A stretch of 64,000 bases of DNA from Gibbula magus. Lineage: Eukaryota; Mollusca; Gastropoda; Trochida; Trochidae. The first letter of the stretch is position 1; every line of letters starts with the position of its first letter. Made by a program: the position numbers and the translations under genes. A model generated the notes under the pieces. That model did not search any database. It was given only the letters and a program-made list of their open reading frames with translations, and had not been told where the DNA came from. Shown here piece after piece: positions 21,331-33,360 of the stretch. The stretch is from positions 60,206,581 through 60,270,580 of the forward strand of contig OW388297.1 of the NCBI GenBank assembly GCA_936450465.1. The letters are read 5' to 3'.

Positions 21331-22111
21331 ATCTCTAAGCTGAATTTGAGTCTCTTTGACCAATAACATCTTTAAGTGTTTAGTCATGCTCACAAATGGT
21401 TAACATGTAAGTACTGTAAATGCATGTAGGCAAAATTTAATTGCTTTTTATGTTAAATTTGAACTTGGAGACCACCCCACCCCTCTGGTGTGTTGCAATG
21501 CATCATCCCTAAGGTGTCACTGACCAGCTCTCCACCTGTCATACGATCCCCCTCTCACACTTCGTTATACAATACTCTACTCCCCCAGCTCCAGCTGTTG
21601 TTGGCCTACCAGTGTAAGAGAAAAAACATTAATTTTACAATTGCTCTTAAACGCTTATTTGTCACAGCAAAAGAATGAAAATTACAGGTTTTGGTCTCCA
21701 TGATGCAAATACGCCATTCTCAAAATTGTATCTTCCTAGCAGTTCTAGTTCCTGAAGTGAAATTTAAGTTGTCAGTTAAAACCCATATTTGAGAAGGGAT
21801 TATAAAGAAATGAACACACTTTAAAGGGGTACACGTCGGCAAATTTAGCTATGGAAGGAGAAAATTCAGTAAGGCAAAACGCGAGTTGGAAACCTCAATT
21901 AGCGTTAATCCTACTCAGCTATATATGCTTACTTTGCGCACCGGCTTATACTTGCCACTACTTGCTGTACAAGCGCGGTATATGAATGTCTTTTAATCGA
22001 AACGCATCTGACTCAACCGAATAGGACTGAAGGTGGTATCTACATATGTTAATCAGGGGAAAAAAATTGTATTACTTGTTTTACAGATCCGATGGCTGTA
22101 TTTTTGACAAA

Positions 22112-22112
<1 letters not shown>
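21331..22112. other. Intron 2 sequence, nothing recognised
   Basis: No coding or repeat feature is seen; the short ORF at 21490 has no family signature. Confidence 0.4.

Positions 22113-22133
<21 letters not shown>
22113..22133 (+). repeat. Poly-C tract (C21) followed by A9
   Basis: An uninterrupted run of C directly precedes an A-run in which a pearl-like element starts. Confidence 0.9.
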
Positions 22134-22140
<7 letters not shown>

Positions 22141-22142
<2 letters not shown>

Positions 22143-23862
22143 GCCATGGGCTGTGTAGCTCATCAGGATTTCATTGATTTATTATCTAAGGTTGAATATC
22201 TCATATCTCAAGTAATACATTGTTAACAAGCAAAAAATAGGTTTTTAGATCATGACCCCTGTGACCCGTATTTGAAGTCACAGGGTCACCAATCCTACAA
22301 TTAAGAATCACCTTTGACCAAAGAGTCTCTACACAACATTTCACCTTTCTAGAGCTTTACATACTTGAGATAAAGATGAAAATAGGTTTTTGGGTCATGA
22401 CCCGTGACCTAGATTGGGGTCATGGGGTCACAAAATCTACAATTTAGAATCCCCATTGGCCAAGGAGTCTGCACACAACTTTTCAGCTCTCTAGACCTTT
22501 TGGAACTGGAGAAGAAGATGAATATAGGTTTTTAAGGATGTGACCCCTGTGACCCATTTGGGGTCATGGGGTCACGAAATCTACAATTTAGAATCCCCAT
22601 TGGACAAGGAGTCTGCACACAACTTTTCAGCTCTCTAGACCTCTTGGAACTGGAGAAGAAGATGAAAATAGGTTTTTAAGGATGTGACCCCTGTGACCCC
22701 ATTTGGGGTCATGGGGTCACAAAATCTACAATTTAGAATCCCAATTGGCCAATGAGTCTGCACGCAAATTTTCAGCTCTCTAGACCTTTTGGAACTGGAG
22801 AAGAAGATGAAAATAGGTTTTTAAGGATGTGACCCCTGTGGGGTCATGGGGTCACGAAATCTACAATTTAGAATCCCCATTGGCCAAGGAGTCTGCACGC
22901 AAATTTTCAGCTCTCTAGATCTCTTGGAACTGGAGAAGAATATGAAAATAGGTTTTAAGGATGTGACCCCTGTGACCCATTTGGGGTCATGGGGTCACGA
23001 AATCTATAATTTAGAATCCTCATTGGCCAAGGAGTCTGCACACAACTTTTCAGCTCTCTAGACCTTTTGGAACTGGAGAAGAAGATGAATATAGGTTTTT
23101 AAGGATGTGACCCCTGTGACCCCATTTGGGGTCATGGGGTCACGAAATCTACAATTTAGAATCCCCATTGGACAAGGAGTCTGCACACAACTTTTCAGCT
23201 CTCTAGACCTCTTGGAACTGGAGAATAAGATGAAAATAGGTTTTTAAGGATGTGACCCCTATGACCCCATTTGGGGTTTGGGGTCACAGGGTCACGAAAT
23301 CTACAATTTAGAATCCCCATTGGCCAAGGAGTCTGCACACAACTTTTCAGCTCTCTAGACCTTTTGGAACTGGAGAAGAGGATGAATATAGGTTTTTAAG
23401 GATGTGACCCCTGTGACCCCATTTGGGGTGCCGTCACGAAATCTACAATTTAGAATCCCCATTGGACAAGGAGTCTGCACACAACTTTTCAGCTCTCTAG
23501 ACCTCTTGGAACTGGAGAAGAATATGAAAATAGGTTTTAAGGATGTGAACCCTGTGACCCATTTGGGGTCATGGGGTCACGAAATCTACAATTTAGAATC
23601 CCCATTGGCCAAGGAGTCTGCACATACAATTTCAGCTCTGTGGAGTCATTGGTTCTGGAGAAGAAGTCCAAAAAGCGAAAACGGACGGACGGACGGACGG
23701 ACGGATGGACGGATGGACGGCGGACACCATGCCATGCCATAAGCCCATCGGGCCTTTCAGGCCTGATGAGCTAAAAAGCGAAAATTTTACGGACAGATGG
23801 ACGGACGCCGGACACCATGCCATGCCATAAGCCCATCGGGCCTTTCAGGCCTGATGAGCTAA
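22141..23862 (+). mobile_element. Pearl-like element with about nine core units
   Basis: The 5' end AGCCATGGGCTGTGTAGC, then TCATCAGG, starts in an A-run. Units of ~145 bp follow, each with TGACCCCATTTGGGGTCA (a 7-bp-stem palindrome), the CACGAAATCTACAATTTAGA motif and CTGGAGAAGAAGATGAAAAT. The last unit leads to GGACGGACGGACGGACGGAC at about 23683-23715 and the terminal CGGGCCTTTCAGGCC, then TGATGAGCTA. The terminal ~90 bp is duplicated (ends at ~23774 and ~23862). Open frames here are unit-length and repeat-derived. Confidence 0.85.
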
Positions 23863-25769
23863 CAATTAGTTTGAATCCCGCTCAAAATAAAATGTTTCCA
23901 AAAATAGCCAATAGCACAGGTAAAATTGTACTGATATGCCTTGTGCACGCCTGCAAATTCACTTGCCTTATAACATTTTTATTAAACTGACAAAATGTTT
24001 ACTTTTCAACCTTCTTACAACTCAAAATGTATTCCAAATGTTATAACATCGGACATCAATATCTACAAACTCAGTGGTCAAGACTGCAAATTTTAGGCCT
24101 TTCCAAGAAATCTATTTTTAGATTTGTTTCATATGACTTAGTGTCAGCAGTAGAATTATAACAAAGTATTTTCAATTTTCAAAAAATGACAGTATGATGA
24201 CCAACAATATATGCAACATATTTAGAAATAATTTAGACTTAGGCCTACTCTGCTTGTAAAATTCCTTCATAAATCTCTCCATGCTGATGCTGTCTTGAGT
24301 GGACCGATTCATTTGCTTGAGGAATGATAGGTGAATTATGTCCAAATTTAAAATAACTGTTTCAATGTCTCCAATAAGCTTACTTTACTGAAGGATTAAG
24401 GGAAATTATTGTGGAATAATGTTATTTTAGTGATTCATCATGGAATGAATTTAATGAATTTAGCCCAAAAAAAATTCTGACAGGTAATAAGAAATTATGT
24501 TACAAACAACCTGTCACCCCTAATCCTTAATAGGTCAAGCGGGAGTAACAGGTAAGTGATGAAATCTGTTGGAAATCAAACGTCTGGATGTCAAAATAAC
24601 TGATTATTTTAGGAACTACATTTTATAACTGTAAAGGCTGAATTACGATGCATAAGAGAACTTTTTTGGGACTAGAATTTAATAAGGTATGCCTTGATAT
24701 ATTGGATGTCTATTCTACAATTTAGTTTCACTTGTGGCCTTGGTCACAAGTTGGTGGCTATAAATAGAGATATTTCTTAAATGCACTAATTTCAATAATT
24801 ATATTACCAAATAATTAGTCAATGTATTTTTTAGAATTAAGTACTAGTCAATTACTTTAAACAGTTTATTATAGATCATGTGCATTTTATGACTTTTTTT
24901 AAAAGTAGAGAAAAAAAACAATCTCATATACAATTTAGGTGACAAGTTGTTATATATTTTTTGTGGAATTTTATTTTCGTTTCAAATCATGTTTTAATCT
25001 TTTAACAGCATTGTGATATTTTTTTAATCCGCCTTTTTTTAATGAAAGATACTTTGAAGAAAGAAACTATGAAAGCCCAATTTAAAAAACATTTTTTTAC
25101 CACCTACTGATTCCTGTTGAAAATCTGTAAACCAAGTAATATAAAACTTGTATAAAACTCATTCTTTGTAGTTTTTGTTCTTATTCGACACCATGTTTAT
25201 TAAAATCTCAGGCATAATTTCATAAACACTAGACCAAATCCTCTTTTTTTTTTCTTTTTTTTTTTTTTCCCTCCTGCCTTTAGACCTTTCGCCCAAACAA
25301 ATCTGTAAAACAAAAAAAAATATTTTTAAAAAATTAAAAAAAATAGTATACATTAGATAACGCTGTAATTAATCATGATGTTTTCTTGTACGTTTCTTTT
25401 GTCTTCTTCACTTTCGTTGTTTGTATCGGAGGTGAATGAAATGTGAGTTGTTGCAACTTTTAGATGATTTCTGGTTGGAGGCAATGTTTGATATGAGTTT
25501 GTTTTGATTACAAATTCCTGATTGAGACAAATTCGTTTTGATTGCGAATTTACCGACAGTCTTCGCCGTGTGGCCCTGTACCCAGTTTGAGTCACGTGAC
25601 CTCGTTACCCGCCTTAATACACTACATAAGGGTCTTGTTAACGGTGTCCAACTAGGGTAGAGAGAGGTCCAAATAGTCCACCTTTAATCTAGATGTTATA
25701 AAAATGTTATTCTTAAAATTTTAGCTTTCTGTTTCAAATAGTTTTGGAGAAAAAGTATGTAGAGATTAA
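23863..25769. other. Intron 2 sequence, nothing recognised
   Basis: AT-rich sequence with T-runs (25243-25270). A minus-strand frame at 25595-25353 has no recognisable domain. Confidence 0.4.
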
Positions 25770-26110
25770 ATGTACAAAATAAGATCCACTAGGTGCAAGG
25801 TACCTCCCCACAAAATATCAGCTTTGGGGGTGTTGGGATTCTGGATGAGAAGTCGAAAATGTCTAAAGTTTGCGGACGATGCCAGACGGACGCCGGACGC
25901 CGGCCCATGCCATAAGCCATGACATCTGGTCTTTACAGGCCTGATGAGCTAAAAATTCACAATTCAGTTTAAATTTTGCACTGCACCTCTCCTGGTGGTG
26001 AAGAAGACATGTGCCAAATTTGAAAAGGATGAGATGAATTGTTTTTCTGTAATCGATCGGACAAAAAATGTCTTCAGATGGATGGACAGACAGAATCATT
26101 GGTATTATAC
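25770..26110 (+). repeat. Pearl-like 3' end plus another repeat fragment
   Basis: From about 25830 it shows GAAGTCGAAAATG..GACGGACGCCGGACGCCGG, CCATGCCATAAGCC and CAGGCCTGATGAGCTAAAAA (ends 25955), a 3' terminus without core units. It is followed by CTGTAATCGATCGGAC (26048), a motif shared with 16014. Confidence 0.6.
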
Positions 26111-26167
26111 AACTAACATGAAATACAAGAAAAATTACCAAAAGATTTTAAATATTACATAAAATTT

Positions 26168-26812
26168 TTGTTAGACCCTCAATTCTTAATTTTCAAGTCT
26201 CAACTTCACATTTCCAACAACCATTTCTCAAAGCACATGTTAGAACCCACATTAAACTGGAAGTCTAACACTGAAGCTTTGTACAACAAATGCCAGCAGC
26301 GTCTCCATCTCATGCGCAAACTCAGATCTATAAATGTTAACCCGTCTGTCATGTCTTCTTTTTATGTAGCATTTATCCAAAGCATTTTAACGTTTTCATT
26401 TCATTGTTGGTACGGGTCTCTCTCAGTTCATCTGAAATCTAAAGTGAACAAAATTGTAAACATTGCAAGTAAAATCGCTGGGGTCAAATTTGAATGTTTA
26501 ACAGAAATATATGAGCGGCAAATCTTAAATCAAGCTGTTAAAATCATATCTGACCCAACACATTATTTACATTCGGAATATCACATCCTCCCTTCAGGCC
26601 GCCGCTACAAAGTTCCAGTTTTGAAAAACTAAGAGAGCCCGTACGTCATTTGTACCAAACACAATATCTCTTTTAAATACACGTGTAAATACTTAAAGTT
26701 ATATGTCAATAGAATGATATGATGTATTTGTATCCCAGTTTGTTTTTGTTTTCTTTAGCTCTGTTGATGTAAAGCAAATTCCTGAGAAGGCAATAAAGTA
26801 TTATTATTATTA
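26168..26812 (+). pseudogene. LINE reverse-transcriptase C-terminus and 3' tail
   Basis: The frame 26168-26632 reads LNWKSNTEALYNKCQQRLHL, then MRKLRSINVNPSVMSSFYVA, FIQSILTFSFHCWYGSLS and later ILPSGRRYKVP. This is the conserved region after the RT palm in CR1/L2/Rex-type non-LTR retrotransposons. The palm (YADD) lies upstream and is absent, so this is a 5'-truncated insertion. It ends with GGCAATAAAGTATTATTATT, an AATAAA signal and (ATT)n tail as expected for target-primed insertion. Plus strand, opposite to ACTR3. Confidence 0.85.
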
Positions 26813-28272
26813 GGTCTTCAAGACGTATGTCTCGAAGACCTTCTGTTATTATCGTGTTTTTCTTTCTTATTATTATTATTATTTCATAGATTTTGTTCCA
26901 TGTTTTCCGTGAAAACAGCTGGTCCGATCTGCATGAAATTTTCAGGGATGATAGCCCATGTCCTAACTTAGATTTTATCGTCGGCCGAATTTTGAATTTC
27001 GACCTGGTTCTTGAGTTATCTCCCCTTGAAGTTGAAACTTCAAACCTCAATAGCTCGAAAACTAAACAAGATATTTTCATAAAACTTTCACCAAAATGTG
27101 GGCAACAACATTCTCCATCGATTAGGGCTATAGTGGTTTTCGGCCGTAATAATAGATTTTTTGCTATTTCGCAAAAACTGAAAATTTTGCGCACTTTCGC
27201 GATTTTGAGGGTACACGTCTTCAAAAATCTTCTTCTAAATCCCGGCAACACATACAGCTATGTGTGATAGCTCATTTGAAAGCTGGAGAAACGGGTGAGA
27301 TTCTGATGGACCAGAATTTTGAATTTTGTCTTAGATTTCGAGTTATGTGCCCTTGAATTTGGACCTTTTCAAAAAGTGCGTTTTTTGGCTGCATGTTCAA
27401 AGGGCCATAACTCTGTAACAAATTAATTTATGTCAAAGTTACTTATTTCAATCTCTTTATAATATCCTGTATAACAATTCCATAACACATCATTATCATA
27501 TAAAAGTTATTAGTTTGGGCATAATTTTAGCATATTCCCAAAACAGTGAAATATTTTGATTTTGAGACTTTTTTAGGTGTGTATCCTTTGGGGAATTATT
27601 GATAATGAACTACTGAAGATAGGAAGACTTTAAATAGATCATGGTGATGTAGAAACGTCATTTATTAATGGCAATATTTTTCAAGCTCGTATCTGTCTTA
27701 ATTTTTTTGTGACAAGTCATAGAAGTTTGTCATTTTTTAAATATCGCCATTTTCAACAAAGTTGAAAGGTTCATAACTGCTTAACTGTTTATGCTATTGA
27801 AATTTTACATACATCTACGTATGCACAATTTCAAGAAGAACAACTTTTATGTTGACCGCTTTCATCAAAAAGTTGATAGTTAAGCCTCGAACATCGCAAG
27901 CGATGTCTAGGGGTCCAAATTGAATCATTTTTGACTATTTTCTTGAATATTCAGAACAGCATAACGCATTTATTATGTATGCAATCTAAATTATGATTAC
28001 ATCTTCTTAAGTGGAAATTAAAGCACAACATTTTCTATGTTGCACCTTAATATGGAAATATTAACCATTTTGTCTTAATCGTGAGAAATGTAATGTAGGG
28101 GTCCATTAATATGTGATTTTTCCGTTTTCAGAGGGGTACCTTCTTTGGAGATTTTTTGTAAAAAAACTACTGAAGATAGAGACATGTTTGATAGCTCATT
28201 TTAAAGCGGAGAAACTGAAGAATAACCCTGAGTCCAACATGGAGTTCAAGGTCAAGCAGAAGTCTTGAAGAC
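26813..28272. mobile_element. TA-flanked element with GGTCTTCAAGAC inverted ends
   Basis: It begins GGTCTTCAAGAC and ends GTCTTGAAGACC, with TA outside both ends. The left end sits in the (ATT)n tail of the LINE fragment. A second inverted motif, GTCTCGAAGACC, follows 15 nt inside the left end. The interior contains no recognisable transposase. An isolated copy of the end lies at 37576-37613. Family unknown; the TA flank may be chance in ATT repeats. Confidence 0.55.
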
Positions 28273-28287
28273 CTAAGTATTGACGTG

Positions 28288-28323
28288 TCAATCCTAGTTA
28301 TTATTATTATTATTATTATTATT
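28288..28323 (+). repeat. (ATT)n microsatellite
   Basis: About eight ATT units lie between two repeat insertions. Confidence 0.85.
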
Positions 28324-28329
28324 AATTGG

Positions 28330-29215
28330 GATTACCTCCCTTAGTCTCAGTGTTGACTGAGTGAAGAGCACATAAAATCTCAAGAGTACTGTTGAAAGCT
28401 TGCTACACTAGTTTCTTTTAAGTTGTGACCCTGTGATCCATATTTGGGGTCACAGGGTCACCAAATTTATAATTTAGAATCCATTTTGGCAAAGGAATCT
28501 GCACACAATATTTCAGCTCTCTAGACCTATTGGCACTTGAGAAGATAGGAAAATAGGTTTTTAAAGTCATGACCCTATTTGGGGCCATGGGGTCACCAAA
28601 TCTACAATTTAGAATCTCCATTGACCAAGGAGTCTGCATATAAAATTTCAGCTCTCTAGAGTCATTGGTTCTGGAGAAGATGAAAATAGGTTACAAATGT
28701 TGTGACTCCTGTAACCCTATTTGGGGTCACGAGGCCACCAAATTAACAATTTGGCCAAGAAGTCTACATACAACATTTTAGCTCTCTAGCCCTTAAGGTA
28801 CTGGAGAAGAAGATGAAAATATTTTGTTTAGGTAGTGACCCCTGCAACCCTATTTGGGGTCACGGGGTCACCAAATCTACAATATAAAATCCCCATTAGC
28901 CATGGAGTCTGCACACAACATTTCAGCTCTCTAGCCCTTTTGGCACTGGAGAAGAAGATGAAAATAGGTTTTTAATGCTGTGACCCCAAATATGGGGTCA
29001 CAGGGTCACCAATACTACATTAAGTGTAATAATTAAGAATCCAAATTTCCTAAGGAGGCTGGATAGAACATTTCAACTTGCTATGGCTTTTCATACTGGA
29101 GAAGAAGAATAGGTTTTTAGTTATTGACCCTGTGATGAGTTCACCAAATCTACAGTTTACGGATTGACAGATGCTGGACGCCATTCCATGCCATAACTAA
29201 GCCATTAAGATGCAT
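28330..29215 (+). mobile_element. Pearl-like core array, degraded
   Basis: Four to five diverged core units (GGTCACCAAATCTACAATTT, TTTCAGCTCTCTAG) are followed by a weak 3' end (GCTGGACGCCATTCCATGCC at ~29170). The canonical 5' hairpin is missing. Confidence 0.6.
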
Positions 29216-29221
29216 CCTACT

Positions 29222-29629
29222 TAGGGCTGAGTATCATGGGAAATCTCACGATACAATATGTATCACGATACAGACAGGCGATACAGAATGTATCACGATA
29301 CATTGTTAAAAGTATAACTTCATGCATATTTTGTGAAATTTTAAAGATGGTGGAATTTTTGTGTTATGAGATGATCGAAAGTCGAAGATAAAAACTTTTT
29401 TTTTTTTTAAAAACAGTTATTTATGATTCAGATTATAACATGTTTACTGTAGTCACGGTTGCTGCACAACACTAGCTGGTTTTATAGTGTTCCCTTAGTT
29501 TTTCTTTTCATTTTTAAGTAAGTGAAATCTATTTTTAGTGCATCACGATACAGGAAGCTCACGATACAATACTCACGATTTGCCAAGCTACGATTGTATC
29601 GTAGGTATAGATGAATCGTTACAGCCCTA
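29222..29629. mobile_element. hAT-like MITE rich in ATCACGATACA
   Basis: It starts TAGGGCTGAGTATC and ends GAATCGTTACAGCCCTA. Many CACGATACA units are inside, arranged as inverted arms. The TAGGGCTG..CAGCCCTA ends are of hAT type. A clean 8-bp duplication was not found, so the copy is old or the ends are eroded. Confidence 0.55.
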
Positions 29630-29984
29630 AAGTCTACTAGTCCAGAAGAATTAGATACAAGAATCTCCATCCATGTTCAAGACGCAATAGAGAGGTAGTC
29701 AAAATTCTTGTTTCAGTGGTTTACACAGATGAAATTGAAAACGTGATTAGTACAATTCTATCCTGCAAATTTGGAAAAGAGGTTGCATTTCTGATTCCAC
29801 AATTAAACAACATTTATAAAAATCATTTCACCCTTTCGAGTCCGTAGATACTATTGAGGGCTTCATCTGCCAAGGATGCTCTCTGACAGCACGTGAAAAC
29901 AAGCTTCTATCAAGCAAGTCTTTGGTTATTGGACTGGACTATGAATAGAAAACCTGGCAGAGGCATTTATTCATAGTTACCTAC
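29630..29984. other. Intron 2 sequence beside exon 2
   Basis: No repeat or coding feature is recognised apart from the GTAGGT donor of exon 2. Confidence 0.4.
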
Positions 29985-30165
29985 CTTGACTGAATATGCA
30001 GGAGCATTAAGAGCCTCATCTCCAATGTAAAAATCAAGGTCTTCAACTCCCTTTCCAAGTCTTCTTATTGCTTGATCGCCAACACTAGCAGCTTCTTTTA
30101 TAGCTATGGCAGAAGGAATGATGAACTGTGGTTCTGTGTTACCTGCATAACCCATCTTTGTATAT
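29985..30165 (-). CDS. ACTR3: ACTR3 exon 2
   Basis: The 181-nt exon lies between the acceptor ...TTGTTATAG and the donor GTAGGT. The first base completes the split Gly codon, then 60 codons follow. They begin [18 protein letters not shown] and run through [10 protein letters not shown] and [11 protein letters not shown] to AYSVK, ending in phase 0. This is the region after the phosphate-1 loop in subdomain 1/2 of Arp3, including the conserved YAGNTEPQF and DLDF.IGDEA signatures. The recognisable 5' end of a pearl-like repeat begins about 20 nt upstream of the acceptor in the transcript sense. Confidence 0.96.
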
Positions 30166-30183
30166 CTATAACAAAGGAATAAA

Positions 30184-30330
30184 GAAAAATAGAGCCATTG
30201 ACTCTGAAGCTCCCAAAGAACTATCTCTAAGGAAAAGATAAGATATCAATAATAAGGCATTGCCCAGTCATCAAATTTAAAATTTATTATCAAAATTGGT
30301 TACAAATTATCATTGTTATTGGCGTGTTTA
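30184..30330 (+). repeat. Pearl-like 5' end next to the exon 2 acceptor
   Basis: AAAAATAGAGCCATTGACTCTGAAGC begins about 20 nt from the acceptor, followed by ~110 bp of the leader also present at 9205-9290 (AATAAGGCATTGCCCAGTCATC). It is truncated after that. Confidence 0.65.
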
Positions 30331-31000
30331 TTATTATTCCACGGATCTTGTGTAAGTGATTCAGCCAAAACGGCTGAAAATAATTCAACCAAACTTTACA
30401 GCTAGAACTCTTACTGTGAACTCGTCACAGCAAGCTTTTAAGCCCAATCGGTTTACCCATTAAAGGTCCAGTTCATATCCAAATTTGGATTTTTAACATG
30501 GGAAAAATTTTCAAAAAGCACCTAGAGACTTGAAACTTTTTCCAAAAGATCCGCAATGACCTTGTGAGCAATAAAACGAAGTCGTCTGCAGTCACATGAT
30601 TTGGCCCCATCTTGGATTTTTCAAATTTAAAAAAAATTCTGACACCATGTACCTTTGCGGAAACACCACTCTGAAGATATTTGCACCTTAGAGCTGAATC
30701 TTTTTTTATATATAGCAGAAACATTGGGGAATAACAAGTTTGTTCTGTTTTGAGAAAATCCCTAATACTTTTTTCACAGTGACAATTCAAAGTTTGGTGA
30801 CTTGGTGAAAAATGTACAAACAAGGCGAATATTTCATAAACCATGAGGTTTTGATGCATGATGCATTTCAGGATTACTAGACAAAAGCTTAGTGTAGATG
30901 AATCAACCATAAAATCGACAGTGTACAGTCATTTCCGGTCGTGAAAAATGGTGAAAAATTACATAAAATAGGGTCTAAATTTGTTTACCTTTTTTAAAAA
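30331..31000. repeat. Dispersed repeat shared with 34100-34340
   Basis: The block with TGCGGAAACACCACT, GAAGATA, GGGGAATAACAAGTTTGTT and CACAGTGACAATTC-type sequence is repeated in diverged form at 34180-34330, same orientation. A 145-codon minus-strand frame crossing it has no family signature and is not taken as a gene. Confidence 0.5.
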
Positions 31001-31002
31001 AA

Positions 31003-33322
31003 TAGAGCCATGGCCTCTGTAGCTCATCAGGAGATAATAAGTGGGGTATGTTATTGAGTGGACTTTATAGCAATGGTCAGATAATGGAATGTAGTAATAA
31101 GAATCTAGGTAGTGAAACGATTAAAGCAGTTTAAAAATATTTTGTTACCATAACTTTGCCAATCTGCTATATATATGTGTTGAAAGAGCAACACAAAGCT
31201 TTGAAATAAATTGCTGGTATCAAACATATAATAATGTGGTGGAGAGATCATACTATTTTTTAAGATCGTACACACATTATATAATAATGAATATACCGGG
31301 TACAATTCTTTGCATACAATTCACCACTGTAAGCTATTGCAATAATGGCCTGGGGCTGTAGAAGAAAATGAAAAAAACCTTTTTAGGTCATGACCCCTGC
31401 TAATTATTATCAAAATTGGTTACACATAAATCAACATTCGTTATGAATATCATACACCTTTGCATTATATTGTTTTAATTCTTAATTGCATTATGGCAAT
31501 ACCAACATTTATTACATAATGAATAGGAGCCTCAGTTTTTGAAAATCCCATTTCTCATAGGCTCCATTTCAATACTTAATAAATTGGTGAATTTTTTTTA
31601 GTAAATTCTTTTTCACCATTTCTTATAGGCTCCTTTTCAATATTTGATAAAATGGTGATATTCTATGAATAAATTATTTTTTAGAGTCAGTGAAAAGCAG
31701 TCTCACGCACAGTCTATGATAACACAGTGCTGCACAGAAGTTTGAAGTAACCTGAAACCACTGTGTAACTATCAGTTTTCATTCTTCTGCCAGGAAGAGG
31801 TCAACACAATGCAATTACATAACATGCAGACACTGGACTCACAGCCAGTAAAATTTATATGTTAGATGCAGATTTTCCTACAATTAATTATTTTTCTGTA
31901 CTGGAGAAGATGATGAAAATAGGTGTGATGTCACAATCTCATATAGCTACTTCTTTTATAGTCCTATGTTATCACCAGTCATCACTAGTCATATTCAGTT
32001 CACATATCTCATGTAAAATGAAAAAATTTAATTCCTCTTCAAGTTATTCCTTCAAAGGGTATTCAATAGTTCTCATTTCAAATAGATTCACATTAAACAT
32101 GTCCATGATGTAGACATCTATCTCATTTCTTGTTCCTATTGAATAAAATTAACTGCAAAGTTAATAGAAAACTAAATCAGTTATAAAGTATAAAATATGA
32201 TATAAATAAGTTATACCAAATTGACTCGTACTGGAAATTCTCATTAATTAATTAATTAATTCTCCAAATAATTACACTATATCATGAGATATTAAAAAAC
32301 TCCATTATTTACTCTTAAATTACAAAGAACATAATATTAGATTTAATAAAAGATTCTGTATTAAGTCTTTAGAATACTTTTAGACTTGTGTACCTTTATC
32401 AGCAAATTCACTTGCAAAATACAAATAATTACTCATATGTGAAATGTGAGACAAAGATAAAATATGACTTATAATTTTTTTTAGACATATTATATTCTCA
32501 AAGCACATGTTAGAACTCTCACATCAGAATGATGAAATGCCTTTAACTCAGCTGTTTTCTTTAAAATTACCTCCCTTACCTACTTACTGATTGAAGTGCA
32601 CATATAATCTCAGAAAGATGCTGTAAACTGAAATAGGCTTTTAGGTTATGATCCCTGTGACCCATATTTGGGGTCACAGACTCACCAAGTTTACAATTTA
32701 GAATCCCTTACAGCCAAGGAGTCTGTACATAAAATTTCAGCTCGCTAGAGCCATTGGGACTGGAGATGAAGATGAAAATAGCATTTTAGGTCATTGCCTC
32801 TGTGACCCAATATTTGGGGTCTCACTGTCACCAAATTTACAATTTAGAATCCCCTTCAGTCAAGGAGTATGTACATAAAATTTCAGCTCTCTACGTTCAT
32901 TGGGACTGGAGAAGAAGATGAAAATAGTTTTTTTTAGGTAATGACCCCTGTGAGCCACACTTGGGGTCACAGGGTCACCAACTCTACAATTTAGAATCCC
33001 TTTCAGCCAAGGAGTCTGTACATAAAATTTCAGCTCTCTGGAGTCATTGGTTCTGGAGAAGAAGATGAAAATAGCTTTTAAGGTTATGACCCCTGTGACC
33101 TACATTTGGGGTCACAGGGTCACCAAATTTACAATTTAGTATCCCCTTCAGCCAAGGAGTCTGTACATTAAATTTCAGCTCTCTGGAGTCATTGGTTCTG
33201 GAGAAGAAGTCGAAAAAGCGAAAAGTTTACGGACGGACGGATGGACAGACGGACGGACGGACGGACGGACGCCATCCCATGCCATAAGCCCATCAGGCCT
33301 TTCAGGCCAGATGAGCTAAAAA
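31003..33322 (+). mobile_element. Pearl-like element, longest leader
   Basis: The 5' end AGAGCCATGGCCTCTGTAGC, then TCATCAGG, comes after an A-run. A leader at 31390-32130 is shared with 9230-9560 and 10370-10530. Core units run at 32640-33180, GGACGGACGGACGGACGGAC-type repeats at about 33225-33268, and the 3' end is CAGGCCTTTCAGGCCAGATGAGC. No ORF of note. Confidence 0.7.
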
Positions 33323-33360
33323 TTCAAAATGCACTTAGAGACTAGAATTTTTTTTTTTTA

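Noticed and set aside
22846..23742. Several ORFs of 60-110 codons with shared MGSRNLQFRIPIGQGVCT
   Set aside because: They arise because the core tandem unit lacks stops in one frame; the same peptide recurs in all array copies and varies freely.
30473..30910. 145-codon minus-strand ORF
   Set aside because: It covers a dispersed repeat also present near 34.2 kb, where the frame is not kept; no domain is recognised.
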